Origin: Coprobacter secundus
GTDB lineage: Bacteria; Bacteroidota; Bacteroidia; Bacteroidales; Coprobacteraceae
Direction: 5' to 3'
Assembly: GCA_000803105.1 (NCBI GenBank)
Contig: JTDA01000005.1
Span: 186,001 to 250,000 of the forward strand
DNA: 64,000 nt
The translations under genes and the position numbers were made by a program. The stretch's first letter is position 1. Every line of letters starts with the position of its first letter. Below, one piece after another: positions 55,161 to 63,719 of the stretch. Under the pieces are notes generated by a model. The model was not told the origin of the DNA. It was given only the letters and a program-made list of their open reading frames with translations, and searched no databases.

Positions 55161-56693
55161 ATGGATAACGAAAAAAAATATGAAGCTTTTATCGAGAAAG
55201 ATAAGATGGCCGAATTGGGTGGAGGTCTCGATAAATTACAAAAGCAGAGAGAATCGGGAAAAATGACAGCACGAGAACGTATCGAGGTTCTCCTCGATAA
55301 GGGGACTTTTGTTGAATTTGATAAGTTTGTAGTACATCGATGTACTAATTTTGGGATGGATAAGACCAAAATTCCGGGGGATGGTATTGTTTCTGGATAT
55401 GGTAAGATAGATGGGCGATTAGTCTATGTTTATGCTTATGATTTTACTGTATATGGAGGTTCATTGAGTTCTACTAATGCCCAAAAGATTGTGAAAGTGC
55501 AGTCTTTGGCATTGCAAAATGGAGCTCCTATTATCGCTTTAAATGATTCAGGTGGAGCTCGTATTCAAGAAGGAGTGGAAAGTCTGACGGGATATGCCAG
55601 TATTTTTTATCAGAATACAATGGCTTCAGGTGTAGTTCCTCAGATTTCGGCTATTTTGGGCCCTTGTGCAGGAGGAGCCTGTTATTCTCCAGCTCTTACA
55701 GATTTTATATTTATGGTTCGGGATAAAAGCCATATGTTTGTGACAGGACCGGATGTAGTGAAGACTGTTACTCATGAGGAGGTAAATAAGGAAGAGTTGG
55801 GAGGAGCTTATACTCATAGTAGTAAAAGTGGTGTAACTCATTTTATGGGAAATAGTGAAGAGGAAGTTTTGATGGGAATTCGTGAATTGCTTAGCTTTTT
55901 ACCATCAAATAATATGGAGGATGCTCCAATAAAAGCTTCTACAGATGATATTCGTCGTGAAGAAGAAAGTTTGCAGACAGTTGTCCCTGCTGACCCCAAT
56001 ATGCCTTATGATATAAAAGATATTATAGAGACAGTTATCGATGATCATTATTTCTTTGAAGTGATGCCCCATTTTGCTAAAAATGTGGTTATTGGTTTTG
56101 CTCGCCTTGGAGGACGACCTGTAGGTATTGTTGCTAACCAACCAGCTTATCTGGCAGGAGTTCTGGATATTGATGCATCAGATAAGGCTGCCCGTTTTAT
56201 TCGTTTCTGTGACTGCTTTAATATACCTTTAGTGACGTTTGAGGATGTGCCGGGATTTCTTCCTGGGTGTACGCAAGAACATAATGGGATTATTCGCCAT
56301 GGAGCAAAAATTGTATATGCTTATGCTGAGGCTACAGTCCCTAAGGTAACATTGATTACTCGTAAAGCTTATGGTGGTGCTTATATTGTAATGTCCAGCA
56401 AACAAACAGGTGCCGATGTTAATTTAGCGTATCCAACGGCTGAAATTGCGGTTATGGGAGCTGAAGGGGCAGTAAATATTCTTTATCGTCATGCTGATGC
56501 CAATACTAAAATGCAAGCCATTGAAGATTATAAAGCTAATTTTGCTAATCCTTATAAAGCGGCGGAATTAGGCTATATTGATGAAATTATTCTACCTAAG
56601 CAGACCCGTTATAAACTGATTCAGGCTCTTGAGATGGCTCAGAATAAGAATAAAAGTAACCCTCCTAAAAAACATGGAAATATGCCATTATAA
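55161..56693 (+). CDS. Acyl-CoA carboxylase beta subunit (propionyl-/methylmalonyl-CoA type carboxyltransferase)
   Basis: 510 residues, with both carboxyltransferase halves of the crotonase fold: GRLVYVYAYDFTVYGGSLS, IALNDSGGARIQEGVESLTGYASIF, ILGPCAGGACYSPALTDFIFMV in the first half and FEDVPGFLPGCTQEHNGIIRHGAKIVYAYAEATVPKVTLITRKAYGGAYIVM in the second. The length and motifs match PccB/MmdA-type subunits, which transfer a carboxyl group to or from propionyl-CoA/methylmalonyl-CoA. In Bacteroidota this reaction stands next to the B12-dependent methylmalonyl-CoA mutase in the succinate-propionate route, which fits the cobalamin riboswitch upstream. Acetyl-CoA as substrate cannot be excluded. 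Confidence 0.93.
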   Translation: MDNEKKYEAFIEKDKMAELGGGLDKLQKQRESGKMTARERIEVLLDKGTFVEFDKFVVHRCTNFGMDKTKIPGDGIVSGYGKIDGRLVYVYAYDFTVYGGSLSSTNAQKIVKVQSLALQNGAPIIALNDSGGARIQEGVESLTGYASIFYQNTMASGVVPQISAILGPCAGGACYSPALTDFIFMVRDKSHMFVTGPDVVKTVTHEEVNKEELGGAYTHSSKSGVTHFMGNSEEEVLMGIRELLSFLPSNNMEDAPIKASTDDIRREEESLQTVVPADPNMPYDIKDIIETVIDDHYFFEVMPHFAKNVVIGFARLGGRPVGIVANQPAYLAGVLDIDASDKAARFIRFCDCFNIPLVTFEDVPGFLPGCTQEHNGIIRHGAKIVYAYAEATVPKVTLITRKAYGGAYIVMSSKQTGADVNLAYPTAEIAVMGAEGAVNILYRHADANTKMQAIEDYKANFANPYKAAELGYIDEIILPKQTRYKLIQALEMAQNKNKSNPPKKHGNMPL

Positions 56694-56717
56694 AAATATT
56701 ATATAGATGTTTTGAGA

Positions 56718-56755
56718 GCAAAAAAGCAAGTGTAAACTTGCTTTTTTGCTTTTAT
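56718..56755 (+). terminator. Intrinsic terminator of the carboxylase operon
   Basis: A perfect 14 bp stem (GCAAAAAAGCAAGT/ACTTGCTTTTTTGC, arms 56718-56731 and 56736-56749) with a 4-base loop, followed by TTTTATT. Confidence 0.88.
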
Positions 56756-56813
56756 TAATTTCGGAGAGTATATCCTTTTTTAGAAGAAGGGAAATAAATA
56801 TTTTTTTAAGAGT

Positions 56814-57452
56814 TTATTTTGTAGGTTTATTTTTTTTCATTCCTTTATAGACAAGGAATATTAAAACAAAAATACCTATAGCAATAAATACCCAGCCTAT
56901 TTCTTGGCTATATTCAGATACTTTAGCCATGAGTTGGTCTTGGGGTACTACAGATTCAAGATAATAACCTATAGCTGCTAATATTCCGTTCCAGAGACCG
57001 GCTCCTAAAGTTGTATAGAGTAGGAATGTGGATAGTTTCATTCTGGCTAGTCCTGCTGGTATTGATATGAGTTGACGTACAGCGGGTACTAAACGCCCGA
57101 TAAACGTTGATATACGACCATTTTCATCGAAATATCGTTCAGCTTTAGCAACTGATGCTTCGTCAATAAGGCACATGTGTCCAATACGGCTATTTGCAAA
57201 TTTATATACCAATGGCCTTCCTACCCATAATGCTAAATAGTAATTGATTAGTGCACCAATATTTGCCCCGATGGTAGCAAATAAAATGACCAACCAAATA
57301 TTTAATTCTCCAGCCGCAGCTTTATAAGCAGCAGGAGGGACAACGATTTCTGAGGGAAAAGGGATGAATGAGCTTTCGATAGTCATCAATAAAGTAATAG
57401 TCCAATAATTCAGATTATCAAGGCACCATTGTATAAAAGATAAAGACTCCAT
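56814..57452 (-). CDS. DedA-family membrane protein
   Basis: 212 residues with four to five membrane segments. The DedA/SNARE-associated core is recognised by IPFPSEIVVPPAAYKAAAG, GANIGALINYYLALWVGRPLVYKFANSRIG, KAERYFDENGRISTFIGRLVPAVRQLISIPAGLARM and a C-terminal hydrophobic helix with basic end (LIFLVYKGMKKNKPTK). Both the ExxP and RxxPxxR membrane motifs are present. The family supports membrane lipid flipping (undecaprenyl or phospholipid) and envelope homeostasis. A single gene. Confidence 0.92.
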   Translation of the reverse strand: MESLSFIQWCLDNLNYWTITLLMTIESSFIPFPSEIVVPPAAYKAAAGELNIWLVILFATIGANIGALINYYLALWVGRPLVYKFANSRIGHMCLIDEASVAKAERYFDENGRISTFIGRLVPAVRQLISIPAGLARMKLSTFLLYTTLGAGLWNGILAAIGYYLESVVPQDQLMAKVSEYSQEIGWVFIAIGIFVLIFLVYKGMKKNKPTK

Positions 57453-57486
57453 AAAATAGTATCAATTAGATAATTATATTTTTTGT

Positions 57487-57494
57487 CAAAAGTA
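57487..57494 (-). promoter_or_regulatory. -7 promoter element for the DedA gene
   Basis: TACTTTTG on the minus strand is an exact TAnnTTTG match, 35 bp upstream of the ATG at 57452. Confidence 0.45.
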
Positions 57495-57869
57495 GATATT
57501 ATTGGTTGAAGCGGCAATGACATTTTTATTGCAATAATATTACAATAATATTACAAAAGTGTTTATATAAATAATAATGTTTTTATATGTTAAATTTGGG
57601 TTATTGTAGAACAAAGTGGGATAAAGATATGTTTTATGTGCAGAACGAGGGTTTCAATGGGCCAGTTCGTGGAAGACAACTTTCTACAGAGCAATCTGAT
57701 AAGAAGAGAATAAAAGAGTTTATTTAGAGTCTTCTGTTGAGAATAAAAATTTGGTTAGAAAGATAATATATTCTTGTTTTTTGTGTGTTTCATTGGTATT
57801 ATTATCCTTGCTTGTTCCTTTGAATAAGCATTATCCTCTTTCTTGTTTTTGATATATTTCAAGTTTAGG
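57495..57869. other. Intergenic stretch without recognised genes
   Basis: Apart from a 32-codon ATG frame at 57629-57727 with no family features or ribosome-binding context, I see no gene or RNA here. Two terminator hairpins follow it. Confidence 0.4.
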
Positions 57870-57896
57870 AAGGCTGTCTCGTGAGAAACAGCCTTT
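57870..57896 (+). terminator. Hairpin terminator in the DedA-wHTH gap
   Basis: AAGGCTGT...ACAGCCTT with an inner CTC/GAG pairing, followed by T residues on the plus strand. No plus-strand gene ends directly upstream, so what it terminates is unclear; it might mark an unrecognised short transcript. Confidence 0.55.
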
Positions 57897-57953
57897 TTAA
57901 ATTATAATTACTTTGTTTTAATATAGTTTGGTCTATTGGTTTGATAATAATAA

Positions 57954-57983
57954 AAAAGCACCTTTTTTAAATAAGGTGCTTTT
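57954..57983 (-). terminator. Terminator of the winged-helix gene
   Basis: AAAAGCACCTT/AAGGTGCTTTT, an 11 bp stem with an 8-base loop and a T-run on the minus strand, 36 bp after the winged-helix gene stop. Confidence 0.82.
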
Positions 57984-58018
57984 GTCTAAGTTTAAATGCA
58001 GAGGCATTTGTAAATCGA

Positions 58019-58246
58019 TTATCCAAAACTAAAAAAATCAAGAGGACGTTTGTTACTAATATAACATTCTCCTCTGTTTTCGCAGCAGAAAATTTTCTTT
58101 TCCCGCGCTAACCACCCGATAGCTGCAAACATTGCAACGTCGTCCAGTTCCAGTCTTTTCATCATTTGGGTAGAAGTGATCGTGTATGTCTCTTCAAGCA
58201 CACGCCATATTCTCCCGGCATTTTCGGCAATTGTAAGTGCTTTCAT
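58019..58246 (-). CDS. Small winged helix-turn-helix protein (DUF2582-like)
   Basis: 75 residues. MKALTIAENAGRIWRVLEET followed by the recognition-helix region TSTQMMKRLELDDVAMFAAIGWLAREKKIFC matches the small winged-helix family found across Bacteroidota. A wing-like turn (NRGECYISN) follows, with two Cys (Cys54, Cys55) and a third Cys (Cys60). It probably binds DNA as a dimer. A perfect palindrome covers its promoter, so autoregulation is plausible but unproven. Single gene between two terminators and a short ORF. Confidence 0.82.
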   Translation of the reverse strand: MKALTIAENAGRIWRVLEETYTITSTQMMKRLELDDVAMFAAIGWLAREKKIFCCENRGECYISNKRPLDFFSFG

Positions 58247-58275
58247 AACATAAAAGTTTATATGTAAAGGAACTT

Positions 58276-58316
58276 TAGATGTAATAAAGTTACATCTATT
58301 TTGTCACGAAAACAAA
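58276..58316 (-). promoter_or_regulatory. Promoter with overlapping operator-like palindrome for the winged-helix gene
   Basis: On the minus strand, TTTG (58316-58313) precedes TAACTTTA (58292-58285) by 20 bp. The -7 element lies inside TAGATGTAA-N5-TTACATCTA (58276-58298), a 9 bp perfect palindrome. Whatever binds there would block the promoter. Confidence 0.55.
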
Positions 58317-58392
58317 TAAATAAAACTATTTGTTTAACGATTTTACATTATTTATATTTTTATGTTATTCCCTATAAGTGTCTTATTGACAA

Positions 58393-58545
58393 TTAATTGT
58401 CACTCTGTTCTATTATATCTGAAGGAAAGTCTGTTTCGTTAGAGTCTTCTTCAATTAGTGTTCCGGCAAATAGCCAATACATCATCAATATAATTGCGAT
58501 GGCAATGGCTATAATTTTCCAAATTTCCAGTTTTTTTGTTTTCAT
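58393..58545 (-). CDS. Small single-span membrane protein
   Basis: 50 residues from the ATG at 58545 (MKTKKLEIWKIIAIAIAIILMMYWLFAGTLIEEDS, written here in part). One hydrophobic helix (about 9-28) with a basic start inside and an acidic end outside. The ATG overlaps the gene upstream by position: the stop of yaaA is at 58547, one base away (TAATATG), so translation is likely coupled. A longer frame from 58590 is less plausible. Function unknown. Confidence 0.6.
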   Translation of the reverse strand: MKTKKLEIWKIIAIAIAIILMMYWLFAGTLIEEDSNETDFPSDIIEQSDN

Positions 58546-58546
58546 A

Positions 58547-59314
58547 TTAACGTGTAAATATATATTGATTTTCAGAAGAAAGATGACCATTGTAATGATA
58601 CTTATCTTCCGTAAAATGTTTTAAATCTTCAGGATTATATAATTTATTTTTGATGATATATCTGGCTATTTTTCCTCGAGCTTGTTTTGAGTAAATTTGG
58701 AATGATTGTAGTTTTCCGTTACGATAATCTTTGAAAATAAGATTGATTACTCGTATATTTTTGTTTAAAGAAATGGAATCAAGAGCTTTAAGGATTTCGT
58801 TAGATGCCAGATTTATAAGTATTCTATTGTGTTTGAGAGTATCATCAATACAAAAAGGTGTTAGTTTGGGACGCCAGAAATTATATAGATTTCCTTTACT
58901 TATACCGGGTACGTGCATTTGGAGCATCATCCGATATACTTCAATTTTATCTAGAGGTTTTATCCACCCATACAAAGTTGATAGGATACGTACATTTTTC
59001 TGGGCATATTCAAAATCAGTTTTATCGAAATTATAAGCATTTAATTCTTTGTAGAGGTTCCCGGCGTAAGCTAATATTGCAGGTTTTGAAGGGTTCTTTG
59101 GTGTTCCGAAGTGTTGATAAGCAATATAACTATTTTTTGCCAAAGAAGGGTTGAGTTTCATTTCTTTTGCCAATTTTTCGGACGATAGCTCTTTCATACC
59201 TTTGGCTATTTGTTTGGCTTCGTTTAGAAAATGTGGTATTGTAGCTGGAGGACAGTCAGTCGGAACCGGGGTTGACATGTCCATTGTTCGGGTAGGAGAG
59301 AGTAAAATTAACAT
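58547..59314 (-). CDS. yaaA: YaaA family protein (peroxide stress, DNA-binding/iron-lowering)
   Basis: 255 residues, cytoplasmic. Family motifs: MLILLSPTRTMDMS at the start, LNPSLAKNSYIAYQHF, KPAILAYAGNLYKELNAYNFDKTD, VRILSTLYGWIKPLDKIEVYRMMLQM, IRVINLIFKDYRNGKLQ and SKQARGKIARYIIKNKL. YaaA in E. coli limits intracellular iron during hydrogen peroxide stress. The ATG at 59314 sits 4 bp after a hairpin that could also serve as terminator for the gene upstream. It is followed by a tiny membrane protein gene, 1 bp away. Confidence 0.92.
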   Translation of the reverse strand: MLILLSPTRTMDMSTPVPTDCPPATIPHFLNEAKQIAKGMKELSSEKLAKEMKLNPSLAKNSYIAYQHFGTPKNPSKPAILAYAGNLYKELNAYNFDKTDFEYAQKNVRILSTLYGWIKPLDKIEVYRMMLQMHVPGISKGNLYNFWRPKLTPFCIDDTLKHNRILINLASNEILKALDSISLNKNIRVINLIFKDYRNGKLQSFQIYSKQARGKIARYIIKNKLYNPEDLKHFTEDKYHYNGHLSSENQYIFTR

Positions 59315-59317
59315 AAT

Positions 59318-59352
59318 CTGTAAGTTTTTTATTAGAAAACAAAAACTTACAG
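59318..59352 (-). terminator. Hairpin directly in front of yaaA
   Basis: CTGTAAGTTTTT/AAAAACTTACAG, a perfect 12 bp stem with an 11-base loop. Its 3' arm ends 3 bp before the yaaA start codon on the minus strand. It may terminate the GHL10 transcript or fold over the yaaA ribosome-binding site. Confidence 0.6.
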
Positions 59353-59408
59353 AAATAGTTCTTTCTAATTTGTTTTTTAAACTGTTGGGTAATAGAAATA
59401 GGCTTGTA

Positions 59409-60905
59409 TTATAATTTTATTTTCTTTTTCGTTCCTTTTATACTTTCATTGTGCATACGGTCGACAGCAGTTACAACGTAAGTATATTCTTTGTTCCCTT
59501 TTTGGTAAGGCAATACATAGCCTGTTTCACGAGTAATAGCAACAAGATTGTTTGCATTCGACAAATCTATCGGTTCTCCTTTTTTAAAACGATATATACA
59601 AAAATATATTTGTTTTTGCATCTCATCTCGTGTATTCCGGCGTTTCCATTCCAGAACATAGCCTTGTGATGTCCATCTTGTTTTTAGTTTTTTTACTTCT
59701 TCTGGCGCTTTTGCATCAATAAACGTGTAAGCTGGAATGAGTGCTGGTGATGAAAAATAATCGTTTCGTAATATGCCACTTATGTTTTTATAGTTGTTTA
59801 TCAGTTCGTAACCAGGCCAAAAACATATTCCAGATATATTGTCAAGATAACGGCTTAATTGCATTTTACGATTCAATTGTGTAAAATTAGGATTTATATC
59901 AGCAGCATTCATCGTACGTTTTACATCTTGTCCGATGTACATATGTCTTCCGTTGGAATGGCGGTTCCACCAATAAATTAAAGTTTCGGAACATGCGGCT
60001 TTGTGTCCTATTTCCCAATATAATTGTGGCATCATATAGTCTATCCATCCTTTTTGTGTCCATAGAAGTACATCTGCATATAAGTCGTCATAATTTTGTA
60101 GACCTTTGGTTTCGCTACCGTTTGCATCATTATGGATGTTCCGATATATTCCGAACGGACTTATGCCAAAGCGTACCCATGGTTTACGGTGTTGTATAGT
60201 TTGATGTAATTTTTTAATTAGAAGATTTACATTATTTCTGCGCCAGTCATTACGATTCATGCCATTATTATAGCGGGCATAACTATTATCATCGGGGAAT
60301 GGCATTCCATTAATCGGGTAGGGGTAAAAATAATCATCCATGTGTATTGCATCTATATCGTATCGGGCAACGATGTCGTCGACAACCTTTGTGATGAATT
60401 CTCTTGATTGAGGCAATCCAGGATCGAAATAAATACCGTTCCCATATTGAACAAACCACTCAGGATGCTTGAAATAAATATGGTTTGATGCCAATGGTTC
60501 ATTTATATTGCTACTTACTCGGTAAGGGTTGAGCCATGCATGCAATTCCATATTACGGGCGTGGCATTCGTCTATCAGGAATTTTAGTGGATCCCATTTG
60601 GGCACTAATGCAACGCCTTGTGTACCTGTCAGAAATCGGCTCCACGGCTCAAGTTTGGATGGATAAAAAGCATCAGCCATTGGCCTGACTTGAAAAATGA
60701 TAGCGTTAATACCCGTTTGCTGTAATTGGTCAAGCATATTTGTGAAATAGGTTTGCATGGCATCTCGGCTCATTGTACTGTATTGTGATTGATATACAGT
60801 TTGTATCCATGCTCCTCTAAATTCGCGTTTGGGGTGTTGTTGCGCTTGTGTGATTAGGCATAATGTAAGTAGAAAAAGAAAAATCAGGTATCTTTTGAGT
60901 TTCAT
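59409..60905 (-). CDS. Secreted family-10-like glycosyl hydrolase (GHL10/DUF187)
   Basis: 498 residues. Signal peptide MKLKRYLIFLFLLTLCLITQAQ. GHL10 core: REFRGAWIQTVYQSQYS, TGINAIIFQVRPMADAFYPSKLEPWSRFLTG, DPLKFLIDECHARNMELHAWLNPYRV, FDPGLPQSREFITKVVDDIVARYDIDAIHMDDYFYP (conserved Asp-rich barrel strand), FGISPFGIYRN. A C-terminal Fn3-like module (about 405-498) follows. Characterised relatives act on peptidoglycan or GlcNAc-containing glycans; the substrate here is unknown. It diverges from valS, with its own promoter. Confidence 0.9.
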   Translation of the reverse strand: MKLKRYLIFLFLLTLCLITQAQQHPKREFRGAWIQTVYQSQYSTMSRDAMQTYFTNMLDQLQQTGINAIIFQVRPMADAFYPSKLEPWSRFLTGTQGVALVPKWDPLKFLIDECHARNMELHAWLNPYRVSSNINEPLASNHIYFKHPEWFVQYGNGIYFDPGLPQSREFITKVVDDIVARYDIDAIHMDDYFYPYPINGMPFPDDNSYARYNNGMNRNDWRRNNVNLLIKKLHQTIQHRKPWVRFGISPFGIYRNIHNDANGSETKGLQNYDDLYADVLLWTQKGWIDYMMPQLYWEIGHKAACSETLIYWWNRHSNGRHMYIGQDVKRTMNAADINPNFTQLNRKMQLSRYLDNISGICFWPGYELINNYKNISGILRNDYFSSPALIPAYTFIDAKAPEEVKKLKTRWTSQGYVLEWKRRNTRDEMQKQIYFCIYRFKKGEPIDLSNANNLVAITRETGYVLPYQKGNKEYTYVVTAVDRMHNESIKGTKKKIKL

Positions 60906-60930
60906 CGAATTCTATATTTATATTTAAAAG

Positions 60931-60963
60931 CAAAAATAGGTCTATATGAGGCTATTTTCCAAA
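60931..60963 (-). promoter_or_regulatory. Promoter for the GHL10 gene
   Basis: TTTG (60963-60960) and TATTTTTG (60938-60931) on the minus strand with 21 bp between them fit the -33/-7 pattern. The ATG is 26 bp downstream. Confidence 0.5.
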
Positions 60964-61006
60964 TAATTTCTCTGAAATTTATCTTAATTCTCTGCTGAAA
61001 ATTTTG

Positions 61007-61014
61007 TACCTTTG
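61007..61014 (+). promoter_or_regulatory. -7 promoter element for valS
   Basis: TACCTTTG, an exact TAnnTTTG match, 73 bp upstream of the valS ATG and back to back with the GHL10 promoter. Confidence 0.5.
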
Positions 61015-61086
61015 TATCAAATTTTTTGAAAATAAATCGTGTATATAGTGCCGGTTTTCTAAATTGAAAATAATAAAAGAAGATAT

Positions 61087-63711
61087 ATGAATGAAATAGC
61101 AACGAAGTATAATCCTGCTGATGTAGAAGAAAAATGGTATGCATATTGGTTGAAAAATGGGTATTTTAAATCGAGACCTGATGGGCGAGAGCCTTATACG
61201 GTTGTTATTCCTCCTCCTAATGTGACAGGTGTGTTGCATATGGGGCATATGTTGAATAATACTATTCAGGATATTCTGGTACGTCGGGCAAGAATGACAG
61301 GTAAGAATGCTTGTTGGGTACCGGGTACAGATCATGCTTCGATTGCAACGGAAGCTAAAGTCGTAAATAAATTAGCAACCCAAGGTATTAAAAAGACAGA
61401 TTTGACCCGTGATGAGTTTTTGAAACATGCATGGGAATGGACTGACACTCACGGTGGTATTATTTTAAAGCAGTTGCGTAAGCTTGGAGCATCGTGTGAC
61501 TGGGACCGTACGGCTTTTACAATGGACGAAAAGCGGTCGGAGAGTGTTCTTAAAGTATTTGTCGACCTTTATAACAAAGGGCTGATATATAGAGGAGTAC
61601 GTATGGTAAATTGGGATCCTAAAGCTCTGACAGCCCTTTCGGATGAGGAGGTTATTTATAAAGAAGAACATAGCAAGTTGTTTTATCTTCGATATAAGAT
61701 TGAAGGGGAAGATGGATATGCTATTGTTGCTACTACCCGTCCTGAGACTATTATGGGAGATACGGCAATGTGTATTAATCCGAATGACCCTAAGAATAAA
61801 CATCTTCGAGGTAAGAAAGTCATAGTTCCTTTAGTGAATCGGATAATTCCTGTTATAGAGGATGATTATGTAGATATAGAATTTGGTACCGGATGTTTGA
61901 AGGTAACCCCAGCTCACGATGTGAATGATTATATGTTGGGAGAGAAATATAATTTACCAAGTATAGATATCTTTAATGATAATGGAACGTTGAGTGAAGC
62001 TGCCGGTCTGTATATAGGTATGGACCGTTTTGAGGTACGTAAACAGATAGAAGAAGATTTGAAAAAAGCCGATTTACTTGAAAAGGTAGAAGCTTATACA
62101 AATAAAGTCGGTTATTCTGAACGGACAAATGTTGTCATTGAGCCTAAGCTTTCCATGCAATGGTTTTTGAAAATGTCTGATTTAGCAAAACCTGCTTTAG
62201 AGGCTGTAATGAATGATGATATAAAATTCTATCCGTCCAAGTATAAAAATACGTATCGTTACTGGATGGAGAATATTAAAGATTGGTGTATTAGTCGCCA
62301 ATTATGGTGGGGACACCGTATTCCGGCTTATTATTTGCCTGAAGGCGGATATGTAGTTGCTGCTAAAGAAGAAGAAGCATTGAAATTAGCTCGGGAAAAA
62401 AGCGGGAATTTTGCTTTGCAAATGAGTGATTTGCACCAAGATGAAGATTGTCTTGATACTTGGTTTTCTTCTTGGTTGTGGCCGATATCTTTATTTGACG
62501 GAATTAATAATCCTGGTAATGAAGAAATAAAGTATTATTATCCTACCAGTGATTTGGTAACGGGTCCTGATATTATATTTTTCTGGGTAGCGCGTATGAT
62601 TATGGCCGGTTATGAATATGAAAAGGATAAACCTTTTAGAAATGTCTATTTTACTGGTATCGTGCGAGATAAAATCGGACGGAAAATGTCCAAATCATTA
62701 GGTAATTCACCTGACCCTCTTGAATTGATAGAAAAATATGGTGCCGATGGGGTGCGCATGGGGATGATGTTGTCTGCTCCGGCAGGAAATGACATTTTAT
62801 TTGATGATGCATTGTGTGAGCAAGGTCGTAATTTCAATAATAAGGTATGGAATGCTTTCAGGCTTGTAAAAGGATGGGCTGTCGATGATAATCTGTTGCA
62901 ACCGGAGTCGGCTGCTATCGCTGTACGTTGGTTCGATTCTTTATTGAACCGAGCAATGGATGAAATTGCAGATTTGTTTGGTAAGTATCGTTTATCAGAG
63001 GCTTTGATGACTGTGTACAAGTTGTTTTGGGATGAATTTTCTTCTTGGTATTTGGAGATGATTAAACCTGCTTATCAACAGCCTATTGATAAATATACCT
63101 ATGAGTCGACTTTACAATTTTTTGATATATTGCTTAAGTTGTTGCATCCGTTTATGCCGTTCATTACCGAAGAATTGTGGCAGCATATTGTCTCTCGTAA
63201 GGATAATGAAAGCATTATGATTGAGCAATTGCCGATTGTGAAACCGATTGATGAAGCTTTAGTTTCGGGATTTGAATCTGTGAAAGAGGTGATTTCGGGT
63301 GTTCGTACTATTCGTTTACAAAAGAATATTCCTAATAAAGAGGCCTTGGAATTGCAAATTGTTGGAGAACATAATACAGATTATGATTCAGTTATTACTA
63401 AACTTGCTAATATATCAGCTATCATTCGGGTTACGGAAAAAGATATTACTGCTGCTGCTTTCTTAGTAGGGACTACTGAGTATGCGATACCTTTAGGTAA
63501 TAGCATAGATATCGAAGCTGAACTTAAAAAACAAGAAGAAGAACTGAAATATTTACAAGGTTTTTTAAAGTCTGTGAAAGCGAAGTTGGGTAATGAACGT
63601 TTTGTAAGTAATGCTCCTGCGCAGGTTGTTGAAAATGAACGGAAAAAGCAATCTGATGCAGAAAGTAAGATAAAATCTTTGGAAGAGAGTATTGCTGCGT
63701 TAAAAAAATAA
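61087..63711 (+). CDS. valS: Valyl-tRNA synthetase
   Basis: 874 residues, a full-length class I synthetase. The HIGH-type motif HMGH is at 51-54 in PPPNVTGVLHMGHML, the editing (CP1) domain includes TTRPETIMGDTAM and GTGCLKVTPAHDVNDY, and the KMSKS motif (RKMSKSLGNSPDP) is at about 533. The anticodon-binding region and a C-terminal coiled coil (LKKQEEELKYLQGFLKSVKAKL, KSLEESIAALKK) typical of ValRS complete it. It attaches valine to tRNA-Val in the cytoplasm and edits mischarged threonine. Start chosen at MNEIATKYNPADVEEKWYAYW. Confidence 0.98.
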   Translation: MNEIATKYNPADVEEKWYAYWLKNGYFKSRPDGREPYTVVIPPPNVTGVLHMGHMLNNTIQDILVRRARMTGKNACWVPGTDHASIATEAKVVNKLATQGIKKTDLTRDEFLKHAWEWTDTHGGIILKQLRKLGASCDWDRTAFTMDEKRSESVLKVFVDLYNKGLIYRGVRMVNWDPKALTALSDEEVIYKEEHSKLFYLRYKIEGEDGYAIVATTRPETIMGDTAMCINPNDPKNKHLRGKKVIVPLVNRIIPVIEDDYVDIEFGTGCLKVTPAHDVNDYMLGEKYNLPSIDIFNDNGTLSEAAGLYIGMDRFEVRKQIEEDLKKADLLEKVEAYTNKVGYSERTNVVIEPKLSMQWFLKMSDLAKPALEAVMNDDIKFYPSKYKNTYRYWMENIKDWCISRQLWWGHRIPAYYLPEGGYVVAAKEEEALKLAREKSGNFALQMSDLHQDEDCLDTWFSSWLWPISLFDGINNPGNEEIKYYYPTSDLVTGPDIIFFWVARMIMAGYEYEKDKPFRNVYFTGIVRDKIGRKMSKSLGNSPDPLELIEKYGADGVRMGMMLSAPAGNDILFDDALCEQGRNFNNKVWNAFRLVKGWAVDDNLLQPESAAIAVRWFDSLLNRAMDEIADLFGKYRLSEALMTVYKLFWDEFSSWYLEMIKPAYQQPIDKYTYESTLQFFDILLKLLHPFMPFITEELWQHIVSRKDNESIMIEQLPIVKPIDEALVSGFESVKEVISGVRTIRLQKNIPNKEALELQIVGEHNTDYDSVITKLANISAIIRVTEKDITAAAFLVGTTEYAIPLGNSIDIEAELKKQEEELKYLQGFLKSVKAKLGNERFVSNAPAQVVENERKKQSDAESKIKSLEESIAALKK

Positions 63712-63719
63712 GTGAAAGG

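Noticed and set aside
53114..56693. Fatty-acid-type acetyl-CoA carboxylase operon
   Set aside because: The beta subunit holds both carboxyltransferase halves in one chain, as in PccB/MmdA, whereas the AccA/AccD type is split; the B12 switch also fits propionate metabolism better. Not fully excluded.
57629..57727. 32-codon ATG frame downstream of the DedA gene region
   Set aside because: Too short, no recognisable family, no ribosome-binding context; could occur by chance.
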